A stretch of DNA of 6,302 bases from Fimadaptatus sp963928645 (GTDB lineage Bacteria; Bacillota; Clostridia; Christensenellales; Aristaeellaceae). Below, piece after piece: positions 1 through 5,451 of this stretch. Numbering within the stretch: the first letter of the stretch is position 1; each line of letters opens with the position of its first letter. Position numbers and translations under genes: made by a program. The stretch spans positions 1-6,302 of the forward strand of contig CAWVGT010000301.1 in assembly GCA_963928645.1 (NCBI GenBank), in the 5' to 3' direction. The notes beneath the pieces were generated by a model. The model saw only the letters and a list, made by a program, of their open reading frames with translations, was not told where the DNA came from and did no database searches.

Positions 1-24
1 AGTGTATTTATAAGTCAATAAACG

Positions 25-81
25 CAGCCCGGCGCGGCAAAGTCAATCGGCAAAGCGTTTGCCAATCTCCGCACCGGGCTG
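25..81. repeat. Nested palindrome resembling the 220-bp array units
   Basis: An outer perfect 8-bp inverted repeat, CAGCCCGG at 25-32 and CCGGGCTG at 74-81, extends after one mismatch by four more pairs (34-37 with 69-72). Inside lies a second hairpin, GGCAAA (49-54) and TTTGCC (58-63), with a GCG loop. The direct repeat CGGCAAAG occurs at 35-42 and 48-55. The right arm continues as GGGCTGTGCCAAAC (76-89), which resembles GGGCTTTGTGCCAAAC in array unit 2 (4308-4323) apart from a 2-base gap. It may be a distant relative or fragment of the array family; the relationship is suggestive only. It could also be part of a termination region for the minus-strand genes, but neither strand has a T-run after the stem. 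Confidence 0.45.
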
Positions 82-241
82 TGCCAAACATCGCCCATGT
101 ACACCTTGGTCCGCATTACAAGCGCGCGACGCGGTGACCGGCGTTAGCGCATTCAACCGCGAAGATCATGAACATGTCTCTCGCAGCGCTGTGGTGGTCA
201 GCTGCCCGTAGACCGCGAGGCGCGACCCATCGCGTAATGTG

Positions 242-286
242 CGCCCTGCGCTCGGGCTGCGGCCCGCACGGCGACGCCGCAGGGCG
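242..286 (-). terminator. GC-rich stem-loop after the hydrolase (possible 3' end)
   Basis: CGCCCTGCG (242-250) pairs perfectly with CGCAGGGCG (278-286), and a second hairpin, CGGGC (253-257) with GCCCG (262-266), sits inside around a TGCG loop. It lies 41-85 bases downstream of the hydrolase stop codon. No T-run follows the stem on the minus strand, so it is not a classical intrinsic terminator. It may protect a 3' end or halt transcription another way. Confidence 0.35.
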
Positions 287-326
287 ACCGCCATGGCGCA
301 GGCGTGCCTCAGGTCTGCATGACGCC

Positions 327-2297
327 TCACTCAGCTATCTCTACAATGTCGTGTATGCCCACATGATCGACGTCGATCTCCAGCGTGCCGTCCGCCCAAC
401 GCCAGTGTACCGGCCGCATGTCGGGCGCCAGCCGCACCGAGCGCGGCGCGCGCTCAGTGTGCAGCGCTATATGCACCGGGCCGGCCTGCGGCACGTCCTC
501 CACGAACGCGCGCTGCGGCGACAGCGGCGTCGCGCTGCCCATGTTTATCAGGTTGACCAGCAGCAGGTCGGACTTGCGCCGCAGCGACACGTAAACGCTG
601 GCGGGCGCGCTCACGCGCATCAGCCGCGCGTCGCGGGCGGGCTCGAGTATGCGCTCGAACAGCGCGCGCGTGGCCGGGTAGTGCGAGCGCGCGTAGCCGG
701 TGAAGAAGTCGGAGTATATGCCGATTATGCGGCCGCGGCCCACTTCGGCCACCGTAGCCAGCGCATAGTCGCTCACCCGGGCGAAGCGGTCGGTGTCGCG
801 GTTGTACTGCCGCAGCGCCAGTATGCGCGCCGTGGTGGCCTGCGCGGCGCGCCAGGGCCCTATCAGCGTGGTCGTGCGGTCGCCGACCTGCGCGTAGTCG
901 CAGCTCTCCTCGGGGTTGGGCGCGAATTTGACGCCCAGCGCCGCCTCGAACCGCGGCGCAACGTCCGCGCCCGATACGATCAGGTTGCCGCCGGCGCGCG
1001 CGTACTCCACGAACGCGGCCACCGCGTCGGCGCCCAGGTTGCTCTGCTCGGGCACCACGACCAGCGGGAACTCGCCAAGGTGGGCGAGCGCGTCGGGGGT
1101 GTTCATTATATCCACGCTCAGCGCGCAGTCCATCAGCGCGTGCACCGCGCCCTCTATCGCGTCGGTGCTGCCGTGTGCGGTGTTGAAGAAGCCCTCCGAC
1201 GCCAGCGCGTAGTAGTGCTCGGGCGCGTGCAGCACCAGCGCCTGGCGCACCGACTCGCTGTCCTGGCACCAGCGCTGGCGCGCGCGGCAGAACGCCGCCA
1301 CGTCGGCGAGCCTGTCCATGTGCCAGCCGACCACGTTGCCGGTGCGGTTGGGCGTGTCGTATATCGTGAACGCGCCACCGGCCGACATGACTATCGCGGC
1401 CTCCTGGCACAGCGCCGGCACGCTCTTGAACTCCCAGCTGTCCATCGGGGCGTAGCTCGAGAACGCCCACGCCATCAGATCCCACTTCAGGCCGCGGTTG
1501 GCCATGAAGCGCGACTCCAGCAGCGCGTTGCGCCCGCTCCATATCCAGGAGAAGTCGCCGCTGATGTAGTCGACCTCGGCGGCGATCGGGTCGGGCTGGC
1601 GCACGGTGTACATCCAGTTGGAGCATACGCTGCACTCGGGCTTGAGCGCGTGTATCGCGCGCGCGTACTTGTTGACGTGCTCCACGAACAGGTCGCGCGT
1701 GAACGCGAGCCACTCGGCCCAGTGCGGCTCGTCGGCGGACTCGGGCGCGTGGGCTATGCCGGTGCGGCGCTCGAACTCGGCGCGGCAGCGCGCGCAGTAG
1801 CACGGGTGGGTGGCCCAGTTCTCGCCGTCGACCCAGAAACCGTCCACGTCGTAGCGCCGCACTATCTCCAGCATCTGGGGTATCATGTACTTTTCAGTGT
1901 AGTCGCTCAGCGGGCAGGTGTTGTCGTGGTCGAGCGCGTCGCCGTCGCCGGCCTCGCGCGCCGACTTGACGCGCCCCCAGTCGGGATGGGCGGCTATGGC
2001 GGCCACGTCGTATACGCCCGAATAGTGCATTATCAGCGGTATGCCGCGCGCGCGGGTGGCCTCGCGCCATATCGCCAGCGCGTCGCGCACTATGCCCGGC
2101 GCCGCCTGGCCCACCTCGGTGGGCCAGGCCGTTATGCCCGGGTGGCCCTTGCAGTCGCACTGCACGAAGTCGGGCCTTATCTTGTCGAACTGCTCCAGCA
2201 GCTGCTCGACCGACGCGTCTCGCCCCAGCTCGCGGTCGCTCAGCCGCGGATGTATGTCGAAGTGCAGCCCGAAGAACGCGTTGTCATGCCAGGTCAT
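327..2297 (-). CDS. Glycoside hydrolase, TIM-barrel with beta-galactosidase trimerisation-like domain (GHL6 / alpha-L-fucosidase-like)
   Basis: A 656-residue protein with no signal peptide, so probably a cytoplasmic enzyme acting on imported oligosaccharides. The start at 2297 is chosen because GGGGAGGG (2304-2311) lies 6 bases upstream; the frame stays open further upstream but there it runs antisense to the AraC gene. Residues 1-340 read as a TIM barrel: CDCKGHPG (47-54), HYSG (91-94), FWVDGENW (154-161, with D157 and E159 as candidate catalytic acids), then a PCYCARC cysteine cluster (165-171), and YDTPNRTG (313-320). Residues ~350-560 look like the flavodoxin/amidotransferase-like trimerisation domain of GH42-type enzymes (LVVVPEQSNLGADAVAAFVEYARAGGNLIVSG region, 412-443). 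Residues ~565-656 form a beta-rich C-terminal domain. From memory, such proteins are annotated in Firmicutes as hypothetical glycosyl hydrolase 6, alpha-amylase-family or alpha-L-fucosidase; the substrate is not established from sequence. It sits 113 bp downstream of an AraC regulator that probably controls it. Family assignment is fairly sure, specificity is not. Confidence 0.85.
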   Translation of the reverse strand: MTWHDNAFFGLHFDIHPRLSDRELGRDASVEQLLEQFDKIRPDFVQCDCKGHPGITAWPTEVGQAAPGIVRDALAIWREATRARGIPLIMHYSGVYDVAAIAAHPDWGRVKSAREAGDGDALDHDNTCPLSDYTEKYMIPQMLEIVRRYDVDGFWVDGENWATHPCYCARCRAEFERRTGIAHAPESADEPHWAEWLAFTRDLFVEHVNKYARAIHALKPECSVCSNWMYTVRQPDPIAAEVDYISGDFSWIWSGRNALLESRFMANRGLKWDLMAWAFSSYAPMDSWEFKSVPALCQEAAIVMSAGGAFTIYDTPNRTGNVVGWHMDRLADVAAFCRARQRWCQDSESVRQALVLHAPEHYYALASEGFFNTAHGSTDAIEGAVHALMDCALSVDIMNTPDALAHLGEFPLVVVPEQSNLGADAVAAFVEYARAGGNLIVSGADVAPRFEAALGVKFAPNPEESCDYAQVGDRTTTLIGPWRAAQATTARILALRQYNRDTDRFARVSDYALATVAEVGRGRIIGIYSDFFTGYARSHYPATRALFERILEPARDARLMRVSAPASVYVSLRRKSDLLLVNLINMGSATPLSPQRAFVEDVPQAGPVHIALHTERAPRSVRLAPDMRPVHWRWADGTLEIDVDHVGIHDIVEIAE

Positions 2298-2303
2298 ATA
2301 TAA

Positions 2304-2311
2304 CCCTCCCC
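2304..2311 (-). promoter_or_regulatory. Ribosome binding site of the hydrolase
   Basis: GGGGAGGG on the minus strand, ending 6 bases before the ATG at 2297. It decides the start of the hydrolase within a much longer open frame. Confidence 0.85.
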
Positions 2312-2351
2312 TTTGCCGATATGGCCGACGGGCGCGGCGCGCGCTCAAGCT

Positions 2352-2397
2352 CGGCCGCGGCCGTCTACCGATTCGTCTATGCGCTGCGCGGGCGCAG
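2352..2397. other. Intercistronic palindromes between regulator and hydrolase
   Basis: A perfect 12-bp palindrome, CGGCCGCGGCCG, lies at 2352-2363, and a hairpin CTGCG (2384-2388) with CGCAG (2393-2397) has a 4-base loop. Both fall in the 113-bp gap between the AraC stop and the hydrolase start. There is no T-run, and I see no convincing promoter in the gap. These structures could affect readthrough or mRNA processing between the two genes; that is inference. Confidence 0.35.
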
Positions 2398-2410
2398 GCC
2401 GTGCGCCCCG

Positions 2411-3334
2411 CTAGGACTGTGCGCCGCGCGCCACCGCGCGGTAGCCGCTGGGCGATATCGAGTGGAACCTGCGAAACTCGCCCGAAAAGTGATAGGGCGA
2501 CGAGAACCCCAGCGCCGAGGCGATCTCGCTGACCGGCGCGGAGGTCGTCAGCAGCAGTATCTCGGCCTCGCGCATGCGCACCGAGCGTATGAACGCCGAG
2601 GGCGGCATGCCCAGCATGCTGTCGAACAGCCGGCGCATGTAGGCGGGGCTGACGTACATCTTGCGGCACAGCTCGCCCGCGGAGATCGCGCCATGCCGGG
2701 CGGTGATCTCGCGCACGCAGTCGCTGAGCAGCTTCTCGGCGCGGGAGCCGCGGCTTTCGGGGCCGGGACAGGCGTCGATGGCGCTTATGTCGCGGCCGGC
2801 CAGGCGTATCACGCGCAGGAATATCAGCCGCACCAGCGCGTCGATCGCGGCGCGGCAGCCGTCGCCCTGCAACTCGTATTCGGCGTCGAGCCAGCGATAC
2901 AGGCTCATCAGCCAGCCGTCCAGCCCCAGGTGCAGCAGCGGCCCGCCCAGCAGCACGCGCAGCCGCTCGGCGCACAGCATGTCGCCTATGTCCAGGTGGA
3001 GCCAGTAGTTCTCGTGCGGATTGTCGGGGTTTGTGCTGATCTCGGAATATGAATATTTGGGTATCACGAACATGTCGCCGGCAAAGCCGTGGCACTGCTC
3101 GCCGTTTACGGTGACTATGCTCTCGCCCGAGAGCACGAACACCAGCTCCATGTCGCCGTTGATGCGCGGGCCGCAGGTGGCCTGATCGCCGTACTGCCAG
3201 CCGAACGCCTTTGCAACGGGCGCGCAGGCGTCCAGGAAGTCGCTGAGCGGGTCGCGGCGCACGCAGGGCTGCATGCTGATGTACTCATATCGGGCCGCGT
3301 CAGGCGCGCGCGCGGCGGTTGTGTTATCGCACAT
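2411..3334 (-). CDS. AraC-family transcriptional regulator, cupin sensor domain
   Basis: A 307-residue regulator, the usual length for AraC-type sugar-responsive proteins. Residues ~45-115 match the cupin-like effector domain (NGDMELVFVLSG at 59-70, a turn around FAGDMFVIPKYSY at 84-96, ENYWLHLDIGD at 108-118). Residues ~200-300 form two helix-turn-helix motifs: the first around ISAGELCRKMYVSPAYMRRLF (217-237), the second around VSEIASALGFSSPYHFSGEFRRF (268-290), followed by SISPSGYR (292-299), the classical AraC C-terminal signature. I chose the ATG at 3334 because GGAGG lies 5 bases upstream; an in-frame ATG at 3373 has no ribosome binding site and lies inside a promoter-like repeat. It probably binds a sugar and controls the hydrolase gene 113 bp downstream and perhaps itself through the direct repeats at 3367-3417. 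Ligand unknown. Confidence 0.93.
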   Translation of the reverse strand: MCDNTTAARAPDAARYEYISMQPCVRRDPLSDFLDACAPVAKAFGWQYGDQATCGPRINGDMELVFVLSGESIVTVNGEQCHGFAGDMFVIPKYSYSEISTNPDNPHENYWLHLDIGDMLCAERLRVLLGGPLLHLGLDGWLMSLYRWLDAEYELQGDGCRAAIDALVRLIFLRVIRLAGRDISAIDACPGPESRGSRAEKLLSDCVREITARHGAISAGELCRKMYVSPAYMRRLFDSMLGMPPSAFIRSVRMREAEILLLTTSAPVSEIASALGFSSPYHFSGEFRRFHSISPSGYRAVARGAQS

Positions 3335-3339
3335 GATGG

Positions 3340-3344
3340 CCTCC
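3340..3344 (-). promoter_or_regulatory. Ribosome binding site of the AraC regulator
   Basis: GGAGG on the minus strand, 5 bases before the ATG at 3334. It favours this start over the upstream in-frame ATG at 3373, which would add 13 residues. Confidence 0.85.
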
Positions 3345-3366
3345 AGGCATGGCACAGTGCGCAACT

Positions 3367-3417
3367 TACGCATATTGTACCATAAAATCAGAGTTTAACA
3401 ATACGCATATTGTACCA
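3367..3417 (-). promoter_or_regulatory. Direct repeats: candidate operator for the AraC regulator
   Basis: The 16-bp sequence TACGCATATTGTACCA occurs exactly at 3367-3382 and again at 3402-3417, 35 bp apart start to start. AraC-family proteins commonly bind direct repeats, and these copies lie just upstream of the regulator's own gene. Each copy also contains an extended -10-like element on the minus strand. The repeats are seen directly; that the regulator binds them is inference. Confidence 0.6.
3374..3401 (-). promoter_or_regulatory. Proximal promoter of the AraC gene
   Basis: On the minus strand, TTGTTA (3396-3401), a 16-bp spacer, then TACAAT (3374-3379) preceded by TGG, which makes an extended -10. 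Transcription would begin near 3367, giving a leader of roughly 33 bases before the ATG at 3334. The region is markedly AT-rich compared with its surroundings, as expected of a promoter. Confidence 0.65.
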
Positions 3418-3436
3418 CGAAATACAAAAATCGCAA
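3409..3436 (-). promoter_or_regulatory. Distal promoter of the AraC gene (duplicated element)
   Basis: On the minus strand, TTGCGA (3431-3436), again a 16-bp spacer, then TACAAT (3409-3414) with the same upstream TGG. It repeats the architecture of the proximal promoter exactly 35 bp upstream. It may be a real second promoter or a regulator site that resembles one. Confidence 0.5.
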
Positions 3437-3647
3437 CACCGAACTTTTAAAACGCGTAGGCGGAGCTGTGACAAAGCGGGGCATCGGGCGCGCGGGCAGG
3501 CGATATACGGCAGCGATGGCATTAAATGTGTATCTGGCGGAGCGGTATGGGTGAGCGCGACTGGCCGACTGGGTGACGACTGCGGCATGCGGCGGCGCAA
3601 TCGCATATGCAGGGTATCTCTGCCGCACCCCGGGGCGAGCCATCCAG
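3437..3647. other. Intergenic stretch with no recognised feature
   Basis: Between the AraC promoters and the repeat array I see no gene, no ribosome binding site linked to an open frame, and no strong repeat beyond a short CGACTGG doublet (3558-3564 and 3566-3572). A short plus-strand frame crossing here (3410-3661) begins inside the direct repeat and has no protein-like features. Confidence 0.5.
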
Positions 3648-3831
3648 GGCGCGCCGCCTAGACAACTGCCGAACTCATTCCTCTGTTCAATGCGCTTTGT
3701 GCAGGAATGATACTGCGTATGCGCGTGGCACTATCACCGCAATGGCAAACACCGGCTTTAGAGCGTAAACGATTAGCTGTAGCGCCATGGTTTGAACTGT
3801 ACGCGCAGGACGCCCTGCCAGTAAACCGGTC
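3648..3831. repeat. Array unit, decayed (184 bp)
   Basis: Begins at GGCGCGCC. The part near 3752-3780 (CGGCTTTAGAGCGTAAACG) resembles the CGGGCTTTGTGCCAAACG segment of unit 2. The end (GTACGCGCAGGACG, 3799-3812) matches the end of the next unit. A private inverted repeat, TCATTCCT (3675-3682) and AGGAATGA (3703-3710), is not seen in other units. Homology is weak but in register. Confidence 0.45.
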
Positions 3832-4029
3832 GGCGCGCTGCTCAAGGCGCAGCGGTCAGACGGTTGAAAAGCTTTGACTGCCGGTTGACATGGCTTTGTT
3901 CAATATGTGGACTTACTCATATTCGCAGCATCATGCTTTTTTAGCACATAAAGACATAGAGATAGAAGCGCAATAATACAAGCAGAGCTGGACTGTTTAC
4001 GCGCAGGACGACCTGCCGGCAAAGCAGGC
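3832..4029. repeat. Array unit, decayed (198 bp)
   Basis: Begins at GGCGCGCT and retains the start (TCAGACGGTTGA, 3856-3867, against GCAGACCTTTGAC in unit 1) and the end with ACGCGCAGGACG. Its middle is AT-rich and unrelated to the other units. Small hairpins GCAGG/CCTGC occur at 3805-3818 and 4003-4016 with ACGC and ACGA loops, so this end motif is shared with the preceding unit. The 6-bp inverted repeat AATATG/CATATT lies at 3902-3923. Confidence 0.5.
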
Positions 4030-4054
4030 GGCGCGCCAAACAAAGTGCGCCGCC
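4027..4054. other. Junction hairpin at the start of unit 1
   Basis: GGCGGCGC (4027-4034) pairs perfectly with GCGCCGCC (4047-4054); the loop carries CCAAACAAA. It is the first of five comparable junction hairpins. Confidence 0.7.
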
Positions 4055-4249
4055 GCAGACCTTTGACGAAGCCCGGTGACTGGATAGCGGGCTTTGCGCC
4101 AAATGATTTACCGAAACAGCATATGGACAGTATTGTAGAACGAGTCTGATACAAGCAGCGTTCCGCTTTGCTGTGGAGGCACTGCCGGTTGCTGTTGCAC
4201 GTTTGGCGAAGCAGACCGTGTGTGGCATTCTTTGTCAATAGACTGCGCC
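4030..4249. repeat. Array unit 1 (220 bp)
   Basis: Full-length unit. From 4063 to 4244 it matches unit 2 (4282-4463) with 9 differences in 182 positions and no gaps by my count. It contains the hairpin AAGCCCG (4069-4075) with CGGGCTT (4088-4094), and a bulged hairpin around AGCAGCGTTCCGCTTTGCT (4154-4172). Four of the 9 differences cluster at 4110-4117. Confidence 0.85.
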
Positions 4250-4290
4250 GGCGCGCCGAATAAGCGCGTTGCCACAGTGCGTTGACAAAG
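4230..4290. other. Junction hairpin between units 1 and 2 (61 bp)
   Basis: Outer arms CTTTGTCAA (4230-4238) and TTGACAAAG (4282-4290) are perfect inverted repeats, ACTG (4242-4245) pairs with CAGT (4275-4278), and CGCGC (4252-4256) pairs with GCGCG (4264-4268), with G-T wobbles and a few mismatches between. The outer right arm shares bases 4285-4290 with the next hairpin (4285-4316), so the two cannot both form fully. Confidence 0.7.
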
Positions 4291-4468
4291 CCCGGTGACT
4301 GGATAGCGGGCTTTGTGCCAAACGATTTTCAAAAGCAGCATATGGACAGTATTGTAGAACGAGTCTGATACAAGCAGCGTTCCGCTTTGCTGTGGAGGCG
4401 CTGCCGGTTGCTGTTGCACGTTTGGCGAAGCAGACCGTGTATGGCATTCTTTGTCAATAGACTATGGC
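4250..4468. repeat. Array unit 2 (219 bp)
   Basis: Full-length unit nearly identical to unit 1 except in its first ~30 bases, where the junction hairpin differs. The second hairpin is stronger here: ACAAAGCCCG (4285-4294) pairs perfectly with CGGGCTTTGT (4307-4316) around a 12-base loop. Confidence 0.85.
4285..4316. other. Second hairpin of unit 2
   Basis: A perfect 10-bp stem, ACAAAGCCCG with CGGGCTTTGT, and a 12-base loop. The same hairpin in unit 1 (4067-4096) has one A-T pair replaced by a G-T wobble, so the stem is retained. It lacks a T-run and is not a typical terminator. Confidence 0.7.
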
Positions 4469-4507
4469 GGCGCGCCAAACAAATCGAGCCGCCACAGTGC
4501 GTTGACA
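4452..4507. other. Junction hairpin between units 2 and 3
   Basis: TGTCAA (4452-4457) pairs with TTGACA (4502-4507), ACT (4461-4463) with AGT (4496-4498), and TGGCGGC (4465-4471) with GCCGCCA (4488-4494). G-C pairs stand where the unit 1/2 junction has G-T wobbles. Confidence 0.7.
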
Positions 4508-4688
4508 CGGCCTGATCGTCGCATGCTGCGAGCTTGTCCAAACTCGGTTTAACTTAAGTATATACTAAATCATGTCAAACAATGCTGTTGCGTCGGATAC
4601 ACGACCAAAGTGTGTAGAATCAAACCATGCCCATTGCGACTTGAACTGAGCCGACTATGTGTAAACAGCTTTGCCAGCATAGTGAGGC
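4469..4688. repeat. Array unit 3, strongly diverged (220 bp)
   Basis: The first ~40 bases match unit 2 closely (CCACAGTGCGTTGACA, 4492-4507). After that only traces remain in register, such as GCTTGTCCAAACTCGGTTTA (4532-4551) against GCTTTGCGCCAAATGATTTA in unit 1, and the end GACTATGTGT...CTTTGCCAGCATAG. The centre (4540-4620) is AT-rich. The length is nevertheless unchanged, which argues for descent from the same unit. Confidence 0.6.
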
Positions 4689-4716
4689 GGCTCGCCAACC
4701 AATGCGCGCCGCCTCA
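4683..4716. other. Junction hairpin between units 3 and 4
   Basis: TGAGGCGGC (4683-4691) pairs perfectly with GCCGCCTCA (4708-4716). The pair just outside GGCGGC/GCCGCC is A-T here and T-A at the previous junction (4465 with 4494), which is a compensatory change. Confidence 0.7.
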
Positions 4717-4909
4717 GACCATTGATAAACCCTGGCGGCTGGATAGAAAGCTTTAATTCAAACAAGCTTTTGAAATGGCCAGGAGATAATGATGCAAAAC
4801 CGGTTTGAAATAAGTAGCTTTCCACTCTGATTTGCATACCTTGTTGGTTGCTTTTGCATGTTGTGGTAGATTTGACTGTGCGCGAATCACTTTGTCAATC
4901 GACTGCGGC
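4689..4909. repeat. Array unit 4, diverged (221 bp)
   Basis: Begins at the variant GGCTCGCC. Homology to unit 1 is visible throughout: CTGGATAG (4739-4746), an AAGCTTT segment, TAGCTTTCCACTCTGATTTG (4815-4834) against CAGCGTTCCGCTTTGCTGTG, GTTGCTTTTGCATGTTGTGG (4847-4866) against GTTGCTGTTGCACGTTTGG, and CTTTGTCAATCGACTG at the end (4890-4905). More AT-rich than units 1 and 2. Confidence 0.75.
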
Positions 4910-4935
4910 GGCGCGCCAACCAATGCGCGCTGCCG
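4906..4935. other. Terminal junction hairpin of the array
   Basis: CGGCGGCGCGC (4906-4916) pairs with GCGCGCTGCCG (4925-4935) as an 11-bp stem with one G-T wobble and an 8-base loop, CCAACCAA. It is the most stable of the series and marks the right end of recognisable array sequence. Confidence 0.7.
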
Positions 4936-5069
4936 GGAACCACCACCAAATCAATCAAGCCAAAGGACAAGTCCAATAAAGCGCCGCCCTCAGCCGGCAA
5001 GCGCGAGCCGCCCGAACCGCGCGGCCACCTCGCGGCACGCCGCCCGGGCGCATGGCGCGCGCAGACCAC

Positions 5070-5411
5070 TCACTTCTGCACCACGCAAAACGGATTCCCA
5101 TCGGGATCCTGCAGCACCACGTAATCGGCGCCGGACTCATAGCGCCACTCCATGCGCGTGGCGCCCAGCGCCAGCAGCCGCTCGACTTCGGCGGCCTGGT
5201 CGTCGGCGAACAGGTCTATGTGATGCCGCCTTGCGCGCGGCGACGTAACCAGCTTCAGCGATATCTGCACGCCCACGCCGTCCCGCGGCACGAGCGCGGC
5301 CCAGTCGCCTGAAGCCGGGTACTTGGGCACGTAGTCCAGCGCGCGCCCCCAGAACTCCGCGGCGCGCGCCACGTCGCGCACGCCCCACACAATCGATCCT
5401 ATGCTCAGCAT
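5070..5411 (-). CDS. VOC family protein (glyoxalase/bleomycin-resistance fold)
   Basis: A 113-residue single-domain VOC protein with the two beta-alpha-beta-beta-beta halves expected of the family: SIVWGVRDVARAAEFWGRAL (6-25) opens the first half, and HHIDLFADDQAAEVERLLALG (63-83) the second. The end, LQDPDGNPFCVV (100-111), is the family's C-terminal signature. The glutamate found at the NEF position in metal-dependent glyoxalases is a proline here (N106-P107-F108), and the first strand lacks the usual histidine, so metal-dependent glyoxalase activity is doubtful; ligand binding or resistance by sequestration is possible. I chose the ATG at 5411 because AGGGAGTG (5418-5425) precedes it; the frame remains open upstream without another site. 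It lies 47 bp downstream of the adaptor gene on the same strand and may be cotranscribed. Exact function unknown. Confidence 0.88.
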   Translation of the reverse strand: MLSIGSIVWGVRDVARAAEFWGRALDYVPKYPASGDWAALVPRDGVGVQISLKLVTSPRARRHHIDLFADDQAAEVERLLALGATRMEWRYESGADYVVLQDPDGNPFCVVQK

Positions 5412-5417
5412 TTCAAT

Positions 5418-5425
5418 CACTCCCT
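5418..5425 (-). promoter_or_regulatory. Ribosome binding site of the VOC gene
   Basis: AGGGAGTG on the minus strand, 6 bases before the ATG at 5411 (GGGAG core about 8 bases away). It sets the start at 5411 rather than at more upstream codons of the open frame. Confidence 0.7.
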
Positions 5426-5451
5426 GCGCGGCGCGCCGGATGCGGCCGCAG
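5424..5451 (-). other. Hairpin between the adaptor and VOC genes
   Basis: CTGCG-C-GGC (5424-5432) can pair with GCCGCAG (5445-5451) with one bulged base, and the interval includes another GGCGCGCC (5430-5437). On the minus-strand transcript the stem directly abuts the VOC ribosome binding site, so it might modulate its translation. No T-run follows, so it is not an intrinsic terminator. Confidence 0.35.

Larger units (their letters stand above)
1..326. other. Non-coding region downstream of the hydrolase
   Basis: I see no credible gene on either strand here. The stretch holds two palindromic structures, listed separately (25-81 and 242-286). The open frame on the plus strand that starts at 168 is only the left end of an antisense shadow of the hydrolase gene and has no ribosome binding site. 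Confidence 0.6.
3648..4936. repeat. Tandem array of ~220-bp non-coding repeat units
   Basis: A GGCGCGCC motif (or a one-base variant) recurs at 3648, 3832, 4030, 4250, 4469, 4689 and 4910. The last five are spaced 220, 219, 220 and 221 bp, so the array holds four full-length units (4030, 4250, 4469, 4689) preceded by two shortened, decayed units of 184 and 198 bp. Each of the last five junctions folds into a GC-rich hairpin with a loop close to CCAANCAA. No reading frame in it has a ribosome binding site or conserved protein-like sequence. Its function is unknown: it could be a dispersed mobile or structural repeat that has amplified in place, or a set of structured RNA genes. Confidence 0.8.

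Noticed and set aside
168..2303. A 711-codon open frame on the plus strand opposite the hydrolase
   Set aside because: It is antisense to a well-supported gene, rich in Arg, Ala, His and Val in the way of GC-rich shadow frames, has no ribosome binding site and no recognisable domain. The many ATA codons of the true gene read as Tyr on this strand and so avoid stops.
2298..3095. Extension of the hydrolase frame upstream to 3095 (922 residues)
   Set aside because: The extra part overlaps the AraC gene in another frame and reads as an Arg/Ala-rich shadow, while a strong ribosome binding site precedes the ATG at 2297.
3335..3373. Upstream ATG at 3373 as start of the AraC gene
   Set aside because: It lies inside the promoter-like 16-bp repeat and lacks a ribosome binding site, whereas the ATG at 3334 has GGAGG five bases upstream.
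3927..3942. Small hairpin AGCA-TCA-TGCT followed by a T-run on the plus strand, as an intrinsic terminator
   Set aside because: The stem is only four base pairs and there is no plus-strand gene upstream that would need it.
4282..4310. TTGACA in unit 2 as a -35 box of a plus-strand promoter
   Set aside because: At 16-18 bp downstream there is only GC-rich stem sequence and no -10-like hexamer. The motif is better explained as a hairpin arm.
3900..4541. Several minus-strand open frames of 70-112 codons in the repeat units, similar between units 1 and 2
   Set aside because: Their similarity just follows from the DNA repeat. They start without ribosome binding sites, more than one frame is open over the same DNA, and the differences cluster without a codon pattern. 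Frames of this kind are probably spurious.
3648..4936. CRISPR array or integron attC cassette array
   Set aside because: Units are ~220 bp with no short constant repeat and unique spacers, and the core RYYYAAC/GTTRRRY sites of attC are not present at the junctions.
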